DNA of 55,412 bases from DATAFF01 sp036265615 (GTDB lineage: Bacteria > Pseudomonadota > Alphaproteobacteria > Rhizobiales > Aestuariivirgaceae): the NCBI GenBank assembly GCA_036265615.1, contig DATAOT010000021.1:1-55412 (forward strand), written 5' to 3'. The translations under genes and the position numbers were made by a program. Each line of letters opens with the position of its first letter. Positions within the stretch are counted from its first letter, which is position 1. Positions 39,297 through 47,665 of this stretch are shown in pieces. The notes under the pieces were generated by a model, which saw only the letters and a program-made list of their open reading frames with translations, made no database searches and was not told the DNA's origin.

Positions 39297-39325
39297 ATTG
39301 TACCATGGTTGGTACCTGCAGGCAA
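39297..39325 (-). promoter_or_regulatory. Promoter and candidate operator of the S24 regulator
   Basis: On the minus strand, TTGCCT (39325-39320) and TACAAT (39302-39297) are 17 bases apart, 50 bases before the regulator start. An inverted repeat GTACC-six bases-GGTAC (39300-39315) lies between and overlaps the -10 box, so binding there would block the promoter. Self-repression is an inference. Confidence 0.5.
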
Positions 39326-39375
39326 GCCGAGCCAGGGCCTCGTTACAGCCAAAATGGGCTGCGAGACCCCACCGC

Positions 39376-40449
39376 ATGAGGCTCTTCCGACTGACCCGGC
39401 CATTGCTCGGGATGTTTGATGCCGAGACCGCCCACCGGCTCACTCTCGCCACCCTCCGCTTGGGCTTGGTGCCCGCGGGCCCGGCCATCGACAGTCCGGC
39501 CCTGGCGATGAGCGTCATGGGGCTACGCTTCCCCAACCCGGTGGGCCTTGCCGCCGGCTTCGACAAGGATGCCAAGGTTGTCGATGCCGTGTTGAAGCAA
39601 GGCTTCGGCTTCGTCGAGGTCGGATCCCTGACGCCCGAGCCGCAGGCCGGCAATCCGCGTCCTCGCCTCTTCCGCCTTTCCGAGGATCAGGCCGTCATCA
39701 ACCGCCTCGGCTTCAACAATGACGGACAGGCCGCCGCATTTGCCCGTCTCGAGCGGCGCCGCGACCGCCCGGGCATTGTCGGCGTCAATATCGGCGCCAA
39801 CCGGACGACCACCGATCGCATCGGGGACTATCTCCTCGGCATCGCCCGCTTCAACCGCCTCGCCGACTACATCACCCTCAACGTCTCTTCGCCCAACACA
39901 CCCGGTCTGCGTCGCCTGCAGGACCGGCGCGAGCTCGAAGTTCTGCTCGCGCGTCTCAAGGAGGAGAGGGCGCGGGCCGGCGAGAGGGACGGACGCACCG
40001 CCCCTCTGCTCCTCAAGATCGCGCCCGACCTCGATGAGACGAGCCTCGCCGACATTGCCGAGGTGGCGATCGAGAGTGCGGCACTCGACGGGCTGATCAT
40101 CACCAACACGACGCTGTCGCGTCCGGCTCTGCGGTCGCGCCATGCTCACGAGGCGGGCGGCCTGTCGGGGCGGCCGTTGTTCGAGCTCTCGACCCGGATG
40201 CTCGCCAGCATGTACCGGCTGACCGGCGGCAGGCTGCCGCTCGTCGGCGTCGGCGGGATCGCCTCGGCGGCCGATGCATGGAGCAAGGTTCGGGCGGGCG
40301 CAAGCCTGCTGCAGCTCTATTCGGCGCTGGTCTATCAGGGGCCGGATCTCGTCCGCGCCATCAATCTCGGCCTCTCGGAAAGACTGGAGCAGCACCGCCT
40401 GCCGCATCTCGCCGCGGCCGTCGGCACCGATGTCGACGCCTGGCTCTAG
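39376..40449 (+). CDS. pyrD: Dihydroorotate dehydrogenase (quinone), class 2
   Basis: A 357-residue membrane-associated DHODH, fourth step of pyrimidine synthesis. The short N-terminal helix (MRLFRLTRPLLGMFDAETAH) that reaches the quinone pool marks class 2. FMN and substrate motifs are GLAAGFDKDAKV, INRLGFNNDG, the catalytic Ser in NVSSPNTPGLR, and GVGGI near the end. The ATG at 39376 gives the normal N-terminus; longer frames are ignored. It is followed by the topoisomerase gene. Confidence 0.96.
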   Translation: MRLFRLTRPLLGMFDAETAHRLTLATLRLGLVPAGPAIDSPALAMSVMGLRFPNPVGLAAGFDKDAKVVDAVLKQGFGFVEVGSLTPEPQAGNPRPRLFRLSEDQAVINRLGFNNDGQAAAFARLERRRDRPGIVGVNIGANRTTTDRIGDYLLGIARFNRLADYITLNVSSPNTPGLRRLQDRRELEVLLARLKEERARAGERDGRTAPLLLKIAPDLDETSLADIAEVAIESAALDGLIITNTTLSRPALRSRHAHEAGGLSGRPLFELSTRMLASMYRLTGGRLPLVGVGGIASAADAWSKVRAGASLLQLYSALVYQGPDLVRAINLGLSERLEQHRLPHLAAAVGTDVDAWL

Positions 40450-40493
40450 GCAACCGCCAGGGAACCGATGCTCCTGCGGCGGGTTCGGGTCCC

Positions 40494-41513
40494 ATGCATG
40501 ATATCGAGCTGGCCTTGGAAGAAGCCGGATTGCGGCGGATTGACCCGGCGGAAATGCCGCTCCGTCGCGTCAAGGCCGGGCTCGGCTTCACCTACGTCGA
40601 TTCCGAAGGCCGGACCATCACCCACCGCGGCATCCGCAGGCGGATCGCCGACCTGGTGATCCCGCCGGCCTGGAGCGAAGTGCGGATTGCCGCCGATGCC
40701 AATGCCCATCTTCAAGCCGTGGGCCGCGACGAGGCCGGCAGGCTGCAATACATCTATCACGAGTCCTGGGAGGATGTGCGTGCCCAGGGCAAGGCCCAGC
40801 GGCTCAAGCGGTTGGGACTGGTTCTGCCCGATCTGCGCGAGCGCGTGGCGCTTGCCATCGAGTCGGCCGAGCTGACCCGCGAGGCGGCGATCGCCGCCGC
40901 CGTGCGGCTGATCGACGTCGCCGTGCTGCGTGTCGGCCACGAGATGTATGCCGGCGAGGAGAGCGGCCGCGGCGCTGCCACCTTGCTCAAGCGTCATGTC
41001 CGCCTGATCGATTCGACGATCCGCCTGTCGTTCCGCGGCAAGGGCGGCAAGCGCATCGACAAGGTGCTCGAGGATCCGATGCTTCTCGGTGCCATCGAGC
41101 GCCTGCGGCGTCTGCGCGGTCGTCGGCTCTTTCTCGATCCGACCCCTCCGGTCAAGCCGCTGACCGCCAATGACATCAACTCCTGGCTTGGCGAGGTCAC
41201 GGGCGAGCCGGTGACTGCCAAGGACTTCCGCACCTTTCATGCCTCGGCCATCGCGCTCGAGACCTTCACCAGGAGCGGGGCGCCCCAGTCGCGTGCCGAG
41301 GCCAAGCGAACGGCGACCGCTGTGGCGCGCGACGTCGCCCAAATTCTCGCCAACACCCCGACCGTGGCTCGCAAGAGTTACATCCACCCCGCGGTCTTGA
41401 CCGCGTATGAGACTGGAACTCTTTCGGAGGAGCTGCTTCATCCGGCCCGCCGGCGCGGCATGTCGCTTGCCGAGACCGCACTCATGCGGTTCCTGGAGCA
41501 GACGCTCGACTAG
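40494..41513 (+). CDS. DNA topoisomerase IB (poxvirus/bacterial type)
   Basis: A 339-residue type IB topoisomerase. An N-terminal DNA clamp domain (residues 25-90, LGFTYVDSEGRTITHRGI) precedes the catalytic tyrosine-recombinase-like domain. Active-site segments are LRVGHEMYAG, the Lys strand LSFRGKGGKRIDK, the Arg/His segment KDFRTFHASA and the nucleophilic Tyr in ARKSYIHPAVL. It relaxes supercoils by a 3'-phosphotyrosine link. It lies 44 bases after pyrD on the same strand; the pairing has no evident functional reason. Confidence 0.93.
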   Translation: MHDIELALEEAGLRRIDPAEMPLRRVKAGLGFTYVDSEGRTITHRGIRRRIADLVIPPAWSEVRIAADANAHLQAVGRDEAGRLQYIYHESWEDVRAQGKAQRLKRLGLVLPDLRERVALAIESAELTREAAIAAAVRLIDVAVLRVGHEMYAGEESGRGAATLLKRHVRLIDSTIRLSFRGKGGKRIDKVLEDPMLLGAIERLRRLRGRRLFLDPTPPVKPLTANDINSWLGEVTGEPVTAKDFRTFHASAIALETFTRSGAPQSRAEAKRTATAVARDVAQILANTPTVARKSYIHPAVLTAYETGTLSEELLHPARRRGMSLAETALMRFLEQTLD

Positions 41514-41557
41514 CGCCCGCATTGCCACTGTTATCAACTTGTGGTTGAAGACGGTGC

Positions 41558-43294
41558 ATGTCATGCCCCCTGCACGCGGCCTGCCATGCCCTCGCTTTGA
41601 GGAGACCGCAATTCTCGGCGGCCCGGCGGCTGACCGCTGCCCAGGGCATCGCGCTGGGGCTTGGCGGCGCAGCACTTGCCCTGATGCTGGTGGTCTGGCC
41701 GCCGGTCATCTCCGTGCTCGCCGCGCCGGCCTTCCTTGCGCTCGCCGCACTGCGGTGGGCCTGCCTGCTGCGCTGGTCGCGTCCTGTAGGCCGGCCGCTG
41801 CGCCGGCTCACCGATGCCGAGCTGCCGGTCTACACCGTGCTCGCGCCGCTCCATCGCGAGGCCGCCATTCTCGGCCAGCTTGTCGAGAGTCTTGCCGCCC
41901 TGCGCTATCCCAGGCACAAGCTCGACATCAAGCTCGTGGTCGAGGCTGAGGATCACGAGACCCGCAACGCCCTGGCGCGATGCCGGCTTCCGCCTGGGTT
42001 CGAGATCATCGTCGTGCCGCCGGCCCTGCCGCTGACCAAGCCCAAGGCGCTGAACTATGCCCTGACATTCGCCCGCGGCAGCCTGCTTGCCGTGTACGAT
42101 GCCGAGGACATCCCCGAGCCCGGTCAGCTTCGCCTGGCCGCCGACATCTTCGCCGCGAGCGGGCCTGAGATCGCCTGCCTCCAGGCCCGGCTTGCCTTCT
42201 ACAATTCCCATGAGAACTGGCTCAGCCGCCAATTCGCCATCGAATATGCCGTGCTGTTCGATCTTCAGCTGCCGATGCTGTCGGCCCTGTCCTGTGCGTT
42301 CCCGCTCGGCGGCACGTCCAATCACTTCCGCACCGCGGCTCTGAAGAGAGTGGGCCGCTGGGACCCCTACAATGTCACTGAGGATGCCGATCTCGGTTTC
42401 CGCCTGGCGCGGCATGGCTATCGCTGCCGCGTGATCCCCGCATCGACCCGTGAGGAGGCCAATGTCGCGCTTGGCAATTGGCTCAACCAGCGCGCCCGCT
42501 GGCTGAAGGGCTTCCTCCAGACCTGGCTCGTCCACATGAGAAGCCCGCTGCGGCTTTGGCGTGACCTTGGCATGGCGAGCTTCCTCGCCTTCCAGGCAAC
42601 GACCATCGGCGTCTTTGCCTCGGCGCTGCTGCATCCCGTGTTCCTGGCCTATCTTGGCGCCGAGATCGCCGCCGGCACATTTCCCCCCGACCGGCCGGAA
42701 TTCCTCCGAGCATTTGCCTCAGGAATCGGCCTTGCGGTGCTGCTGCTGGGCTATGGCGGCGGCATGGCGGCGGGCCTCAAGGCCATCCGGATCCGCAATC
42801 TTGGCCGGCTGCGCTGGTCTCTGCTCGCCATGCCGTTCTACTGGCTGCTGATCTCGGCCGCCGCGTGGCTGGCGCTCTGGCAGTTCCTGCGTCATCCCCA
42901 TCGCTGGAACAAGACGCGTCATGGGCTCTCGAGAATTGCCGAAAGATGCGCGACAGGCCGCGACGAATCACACGAAGATGTGCGACAAACCGGACCGGCG
43001 CCCAACCGCCGCAGCCATGGAGAGATGCTCATGGGCCGACCGAACGGGGCACCCCGCCCGCCAGAACCTGCCAAGGCCAGGCAGAAGAAGCGCGCCACCC
43101 GCGCTGCAACCAGGCTGAAGATGGCGTCCAAGGACGGACCGTTCCGCACCGGCGACATTGTCGAGACACCCTGGCAGCGCAACCGTTTCGTGGTCATCGA
43201 GGCGAACGGCCTTGACCTCACGGTCCATCGCTTGGCGGACGAGGCGAAGGAGCCGCTTCTGATCGATGCGCGCGATGTGACTCGGGTGGATTGA
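41558..43294 (+). CDS. Glycosyltransferase family 2 membrane protein with C-terminal extension
   Basis: A 578-residue processive-type GT2. One or two helices lie near residues 30-65, the GT domain follows from YTVLAPLHREAAILG, with DAED (metal-binding), VTEDADLGFRL and QRARWLKGFLQTW (QxxRW) motifs. Several more helices span about 345-445, ending HPHRWNKTRHG, the usual end of this family. About 115 more residues follow, with a disordered basic linker and a compact end (FRTGDIVETPWQRNRFVVIEA and VHRLADEAKEPLLIDARDV). This extension is unusual. The start is uncertain because the ribosome site is weak. Confidence 0.88.
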   Translation: MSCPLHAACHALALRRPQFSAARRLTAAQGIALGLGGAALALMLVVWPPVISVLAAPAFLALAALRWACLLRWSRPVGRPLRRLTDAELPVYTVLAPLHREAAILGQLVESLAALRYPRHKLDIKLVVEAEDHETRNALARCRLPPGFEIIVVPPALPLTKPKALNYALTFARGSLLAVYDAEDIPEPGQLRLAADIFAASGPEIACLQARLAFYNSHENWLSRQFAIEYAVLFDLQLPMLSALSCAFPLGGTSNHFRTAALKRVGRWDPYNVTEDADLGFRLARHGYRCRVIPASTREEANVALGNWLNQRARWLKGFLQTWLVHMRSPLRLWRDLGMASFLAFQATTIGVFASALLHPVFLAYLGAEIAAGTFPPDRPEFLRAFASGIGLAVLLLGYGGGMAAGLKAIRIRNLGRLRWSLLAMPFYWLLISAAAWLALWQFLRHPHRWNKTRHGLSRIAERCATGRDESHEDVRQTGPAPNRRSHGEMLMGRPNGAPRPPEPAKARQKKRATRAATRLKMASKDGPFRTGDIVETPWQRNRFVVIEANGLDLTVHRLADEAKEPLLIDARDVTRVD

Positions 43295-43346
43295 AGGGCT
43301 GGCTCTCGACAGCCGGCGGGGCGGCCGCTGCTCGGACACGCGTCCC

Positions 43347-44063
43347 TTACCGGCTTGCCTTCCACTTCTCGAATTCGGCCAGCATGGTCGCGTCGGGCGG
43401 ATAAAGGCCAAAGATCGACTGTCCGCTCTTGACGCGCTCGGTCACGAAATCCTCGAACAGGCTCTGTCGATCCCCCTCGCTCGCAACCTCGTCGGCGAGA
43501 TGCCGCGGAATCACCACCACGCCCTCGCGGTCACCGACGATGATGTCCCCCGGAAACACCGCCACCTCGCCGCAGCCGATCGGCACGTTGATGTCCATTG
43601 CATGATGGCGTGTCAGGTTGGTCGGTGCGCTCCTGGCGGCGCAGTAGACCGGAAAATCGAGTTGCTCGATTGCCGGCGTGTCGCGCAAGCCGCCGTCCGT
43701 CACGACCCCGGCGGCGCCGCGCACCATCATCCGGGTGATGAGAATGCTGCCGGCGCTTGCCGCGCGCTTGTCCTGCCGGCAGTCCATCACCAGCACATGC
43801 CCCTGCGGGATCGTTTCCACCGCTTTGCGCTGTGGGTGCTCCCGGTTTTCAAAGACCGTCACGACATCGATGTCCTCGCGCGAGGGGATATAGCGCAGCG
43901 TGAAAGCCTCGCCGACCATGCTCCCGCCACCGCTCGTCAGCCGGTACACATTCTGCATGAAGGTGTTGCGCAAGCCTCGCGCCATGAGCTGCGAGGTGAG
44001 TGTCGCCGTGCTGATGCGCGACAGCAGCATCTTGGTCTGATCGGAGATCGGTGCCAGCGACAT
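43347..44063 (-). CDS. RraA-like family protein
   Basis: A 238-residue member of the RraA/4-hydroxy-4-methyl-2-oxoglutarate aldolase fold. The core is GHVLVMDCRQDKRAASAGSILITR followed by VVTDGGLRDTPAIEQLDFPVY. The Arg-Asp of the active site is present, but the acidic residue that many aldolases carry three positions later is Ala here. The family includes pyruvate-releasing aldolases, oxaloacetate decarboxylases and proteins without activity. It is the last gene of the leftward operon of the catabolic island, 24 bases after the flavoprotein gene. Confidence 0.88.
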   Translation of the reverse strand: MSLAPISDQTKMLLSRISTATLTSQLMARGLRNTFMQNVYRLTSGGGSMVGEAFTLRYIPSREDIDVVTVFENREHPQRKAVETIPQGHVLVMDCRQDKRAASAGSILITRMMVRGAAGVVTDGGLRDTPAIEQLDFPVYCAARSAPTNLTRHHAMDINVPIGCGEVAVFPGDIIVGDREGVVVIPRHLADEVASEGDRQSLFEDFVTERVKSGQSIFGLYPPDATMLAEFEKWKASR

Positions 44064-44087
44064 GCGGATTGACCCCTTGTTGTGATG

Positions 44088-46280
44088 TCAGAGCACCCGG
44101 TCCCCAAGCTTCGGGAACACCTCGTGCCCGAAAATCTGCCTCTCGCGGATGATCGCCAGAGGCCGTTCCGGATTCGTGCTTTCGAACTCGCGCGCGATGC
44201 GGTGACCATCGAAAATGGCATCTGCCAGATAGCGGGGCGCCAGGCAGTCGCCCGACCTGACCACGACCTCGATCCCGCTTTCCGCCCAGCTGTCGCGCCG
44301 CGCCACCAGACCGTCATGGAGCGCGGTGTTCGACTCGCGTGCGGTGCACAGAACGATCGTGTCGCATTCGAGACTTTCCGTGGCATCGCCGAGCCGGCGC
44401 GGGAACACCCCCTTTTCCGGCCGTGTGGTCCGACGCGACCCGTCTCGGTAATGATCGTAAAGCGCGATCTCGGCGCCATGATTGGTCGCACTCACGCGCT
44501 CCACCCAGCGGCCGGCGCGCTCATGGATTCCCTTCTCGCGCATCAGCCGCTTGAAATTCATGCCCTCGAGCGTGAGGTCCATCATCGGCGCGACCGTGTC
44601 CCAAGGCGTGACGATCGTCACGGTCTTGCCCTGGTCGACCAGCACCTCGGCAATGCTCGAAGCCATGAAATAACCGTCGGAGTCGAGAATGGCCACGCGA
44701 TCGCCGATCGGCTTCCCGGCAAAGAACTGGTCCGGGGTGACGCAATGCGACAACGCCATGTCGACTCCGGGAAGCGAATCGGGTCCAGACGCTCCGAGAC
44801 CGTTTCCCACCCATTTCGCGCCGGTCGCCAGAACCACGCGGGGCGCCCCATAGTCGAGGATCTCCTCGGCCGAGACCCTGCCGGTGCCGCGCATGATGCG
44901 GACGTTCGCCATCCGTGAAAGCTGCGATTCCCGGAAGGTGATCACCCGGTTCCACTCGGCAAGCCCGGGCAGCCTGACGATGTCGCGCAGATGTCCGCCG
45001 AGCGTGTCCTCGGCCTCGACCAGGTCAACTTCGTAGCCCCTGAGCCCGAGCACCCGGGCGCATTCCATGCCGGATGGCCCGGCACCGACCACCAGGACCT
45101 GCGAGGGGCGCGATGTCACGGTGAATTTTTCAGGATGCCAGCCGCGCCGATATTCCTCCATCGCAGTGGGGTTCTGCGTGCAGACGATCGTGCTGTTGAG
45201 GTTGAAACGCGACACGCACACATTGCAGCCGATGCACTCGCAGATGTCCTCGACACGACCCTCGTCGATCTTGCGCGGCAGCCAGGGATCGGCGATCGAC
45301 GGCCTGGCGCAGCCGATGATGTCGAGCTGGCCTGACTTGATGACCCTGACCATCTCGTCGGGATCGGTAAAGCGGCCGACGCCCACCACCGGCACTTTGG
45401 CGATCCGCTTGACCTCGCTGTTCCACGGCGCCTGATGGTTGCTCTTGTAGAAGCGCGACGGACCTGAATCCTCGCCCCAGGCGTCGTGGCCGGCGCCGCC
45501 GAGAATGATGTCCCAGAGGTCGACGAGGCCGAGCCGGTCGGCAAGTTCGACCCACCGCAGGCCCTCGTCATGCATTTCGATGCCCCATGGCCCGGCAATG
45601 TCGTCGATGGCGAACCGGGTGGCGATCGCGCAGTGGTCGCCGGCAACGCGGCGCAGCGTCTCCAATGCCTCGATCCAGAGCCGCGCCCGGTTTTCGAAGG
45701 AGCCGCCATATCTGTCGGCGCGCCGGTTGAAATGCCGCGACAGGGCGTGGGCGGGAAACACCCCGGCCGCGCCATGGATGTAGAGAATGTCGAAGCCGGC
45801 ATCGATCGCCCGCCGCCCCGCTTCGGCATACATCTGCATCAGACGCTTGATATCGTCCTCGCTTGCCTCATAGGTGTAGACCTTAGGTATGCCCGAAGAT
45901 GGAAAGCGATCGAAGGCTGCCGCCACATACCGCGTCGCGAGATTGTCCTTCACCCCGCCGGCGCCCAGCTCCACCCCGGCCAGCGCGCCCCAGCGATGCA
46001 CTTCGTCGGTCATGTAGCGGTGGTTGATGACATCGCCCTCGTCCCAGATCGTCGTGCAGGTGGATGTCGACTGATTGACCTCGGGATGGATCGAGCAGGA
46101 CTCCGTGCAGATGCCGGCCCAGCCTCCTTCCGCCTTGACCGCCCGATGGGCGAGATTGGCGCCGGGCTTGAGCACGCCGGCGCCGGTGCATTGCGGCACC
46201 TGGTAGAAGCGGTTTTTCAGGATCTTCGGTCCGATGCGGATCGGCTCGAACAGCGGGTCGTGACGAGGATCGCGCGGCAT
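44088..46280 (-). CDS. Trimethylamine-dehydrogenase-like flavoprotein (FMN, 4Fe-4S, FAD/ADP domains)
   Basis: A 730-residue homologue of trimethylamine/dimethylamine dehydrogenase. Domain order: FMN TIM barrel (1-340), a 4Fe-4S centre with Cys350, Cys353, Cys356 and Cys368 (CIGCNVC ... STIVC), then two Rossmann domains (VLVVGAGPSGMECARVLGL from about 385; VAILDSDGYFMAS near 515). Cys31 in VPQCTGAG matches the Cys that binds FMN covalently in TMADH. From memory of TMADH, the amine-binding bowl Tyr60/Trp264/Trp355 reads Ser62/Trp269/Phe360, and catalytic Tyr169/His172 read His170/Ala173. A different, perhaps bulkier N-methyl substrate is likely. The PLP-enzyme gene ends two bases upstream, so they are coupled. 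Confidence 0.92.
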   Translation of the reverse strand: MPRDPRHDPLFEPIRIGPKILKNRFYQVPQCTGAGVLKPGANLAHRAVKAEGGWAGICTESCSIHPEVNQSTSTCTTIWDEGDVINHRYMTDEVHRWGALAGVELGAGGVKDNLATRYVAAAFDRFPSSGIPKVYTYEASEDDIKRLMQMYAEAGRRAIDAGFDILYIHGAAGVFPAHALSRHFNRRADRYGGSFENRARLWIEALETLRRVAGDHCAIATRFAIDDIAGPWGIEMHDEGLRWVELADRLGLVDLWDIILGGAGHDAWGEDSGPSRFYKSNHQAPWNSEVKRIAKVPVVGVGRFTDPDEMVRVIKSGQLDIIGCARPSIADPWLPRKIDEGRVEDICECIGCNVCVSRFNLNSTIVCTQNPTAMEEYRRGWHPEKFTVTSRPSQVLVVGAGPSGMECARVLGLRGYEVDLVEAEDTLGGHLRDIVRLPGLAEWNRVITFRESQLSRMANVRIMRGTGRVSAEEILDYGAPRVVLATGAKWVGNGLGASGPDSLPGVDMALSHCVTPDQFFAGKPIGDRVAILDSDGYFMASSIAEVLVDQGKTVTIVTPWDTVAPMMDLTLEGMNFKRLMREKGIHERAGRWVERVSATNHGAEIALYDHYRDGSRRTTRPEKGVFPRRLGDATESLECDTIVLCTARESNTALHDGLVARRDSWAESGIEVVVRSGDCLAPRYLADAIFDGHRIAREFESTNPERPLAIIRERQIFGHEVFPKLGDRVL

Positions 46281-46282
46281 GA

Positions 46283-47593
46283 TCAGAAGAACGTTCGAAC
46301 GGCAGAGACGACATCGTAGCCGTCATTCACGATGCACAGCACCTGCCACTTGTCGAAGGTCGTGCACGGATGGGAGATGCCGAGCGCCACCATGTCGCCC
46401 ACCTGGAGCGGGCTCGCGCGCGGCACAGCGAGATGGCAATGCTGGTCATTGAGTCCGGTCACCACATGATCCGAGCCGAGCCCGGCGATGTCATCGGTAG
46501 TCGCGCCAGCTCCCGGCCTGAACCATTTCAATGGCTGCGGCAGGCGGGAATCGAAGGAGACGTCGCGCTTGCCGGCGGTGAGCAGCACCTTGTCAGCCTC
46601 GGGCCGCGATTGCACATAGGCCCAGACCTCGAGCGCCGCCTGAAGCCCGGGACCGAGTTGATCGACCTCCGGCGAGCGCTTTCTGAGCTCGCTGAAGCGA
46701 GTGGCATATTCCCCGGAATCGTGCGTGAGATAGCAGCCGCTTCGGGTCAGCACCATGAACGGTCGGGTGACTTGCGCCTTGGCGAAGCGACGCGCCACGA
46801 GGTCATAAAAGCTCGAGCCTCCGGCGGTCAGCATCACCGTGCCAGGCCCGAAATAATTCTTGTGCTCGCACGCGACCGCAATTGTTGTCAGATAGTCGAG
46901 AAAGTCGTCGACCAGCTTCTCGGTCTCCGCAGGCGTTTCTCCCTTGAGCAGCCCTTCATAGCCGCCCACTCCCCGCAGCGACAGCAAGGGCTCGCTCGCC
47001 TTCACCGCCGCTGCGACCCCGAGCGCATCGTTGAGCTGCCGGCAGCCGGTCCGGCCGCCGCGAAACCCGCCCTCGACAATGAGCTGGAGCGGGCGTTTGA
47101 GCTGCGCATCGCCCGCTGCCTCGGCAAGCCGCTTCACCAGTGCCACCGAATCGACGAGGCAGTAGAAATCGAACGCCGGATCGCGCTTGATTTCGTCGAG
47201 CACGTAGCGAATGGCCCGTCGGCCGACCAGCTGGTTCGCCATCAGCACGCGATCGAAGCCATAGTGGCGCGCCACTTGCAGTTGCTGCACCGAGCCGATC
47301 GTGATGGCGAAGGCCCCGTCGTCGAGCTGCCGGTTGAACAGCTGCGGGCTCATCGTCGTCTTGCCATGCGGCGAGATTTGCGCCCGCGACGCGGCGAGAA
47401 ACCGCCGCATCCAGTGGCCATTGTGGCTCAGCGCCGACTCTTTCAGCACCGCGAGCGGCAGCGGCAGATCCTCGCGCAGCACGTTCCAACCCTGCCGCCC
47501 AATATCGCCAAGCGGCATCGGACGGAGCCCGCCCGGCATGCCCTTGACGGTCTCGTCGACGAGAATTGCCTCGATGGCCTGAAGATCGATCAC
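46283..47593 (-). CDS. D-threonine aldolase/D-serine dehydratase-like PLP enzyme
   Basis: A 436-residue fold-type III (alanine-racemase-like) PLP enzyme with the C-terminal D-Ser-dehydratase-like domain. The PLP lysine is Lys78 in SPHGKTTMSP. The C-terminal metal pocket shows NDQHCHL and SHPCTTFDKW, as in zinc- or manganese-dependent members. The family includes D-threonine aldolases, D-serine dehydratases and 3-hydroxyaspartate aldolases. It is the first gene of the leftward operon and is divergent from the SelA-like gene. A role in releasing ammonia or glycine from the imported compound is an inference. Confidence 0.9.
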   Translation of the reverse strand: MIDLQAIEAILVDETVKGMPGGLRPMPLGDIGRQGWNVLREDLPLPLAVLKESALSHNGHWMRRFLAASRAQISPHGKTTMSPQLFNRQLDDGAFAITIGSVQQLQVARHYGFDRVLMANQLVGRRAIRYVLDEIKRDPAFDFYCLVDSVALVKRLAEAAGDAQLKRPLQLIVEGGFRGGRTGCRQLNDALGVAAAVKASEPLLSLRGVGGYEGLLKGETPAETEKLVDDFLDYLTTIAVACEHKNYFGPGTVMLTAGGSSFYDLVARRFAKAQVTRPFMVLTRSGCYLTHDSGEYATRFSELRKRSPEVDQLGPGLQAALEVWAYVQSRPEADKVLLTAGKRDVSFDSRLPQPLKWFRPGAGATTDDIAGLGSDHVVTGLNDQHCHLAVPRASPLQVGDMVALGISHPCTTFDKWQVLCIVNDGYDVVSAVRTFF

Positions 47594-47665
47594 TTGAATT
47601 CCGATGCAAGGAGGTGCCGAATGGGAGGGTAGACTGATTTATGGTGCCCGGCATAGGGGGTCAGC

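Noticed and set aside
44088..46280. Naming the flavoprotein as genuine trimethylamine dehydrogenase
   Set aside because: The amine bowl and two catalytic residues appear changed, so only a homologue call is supported.
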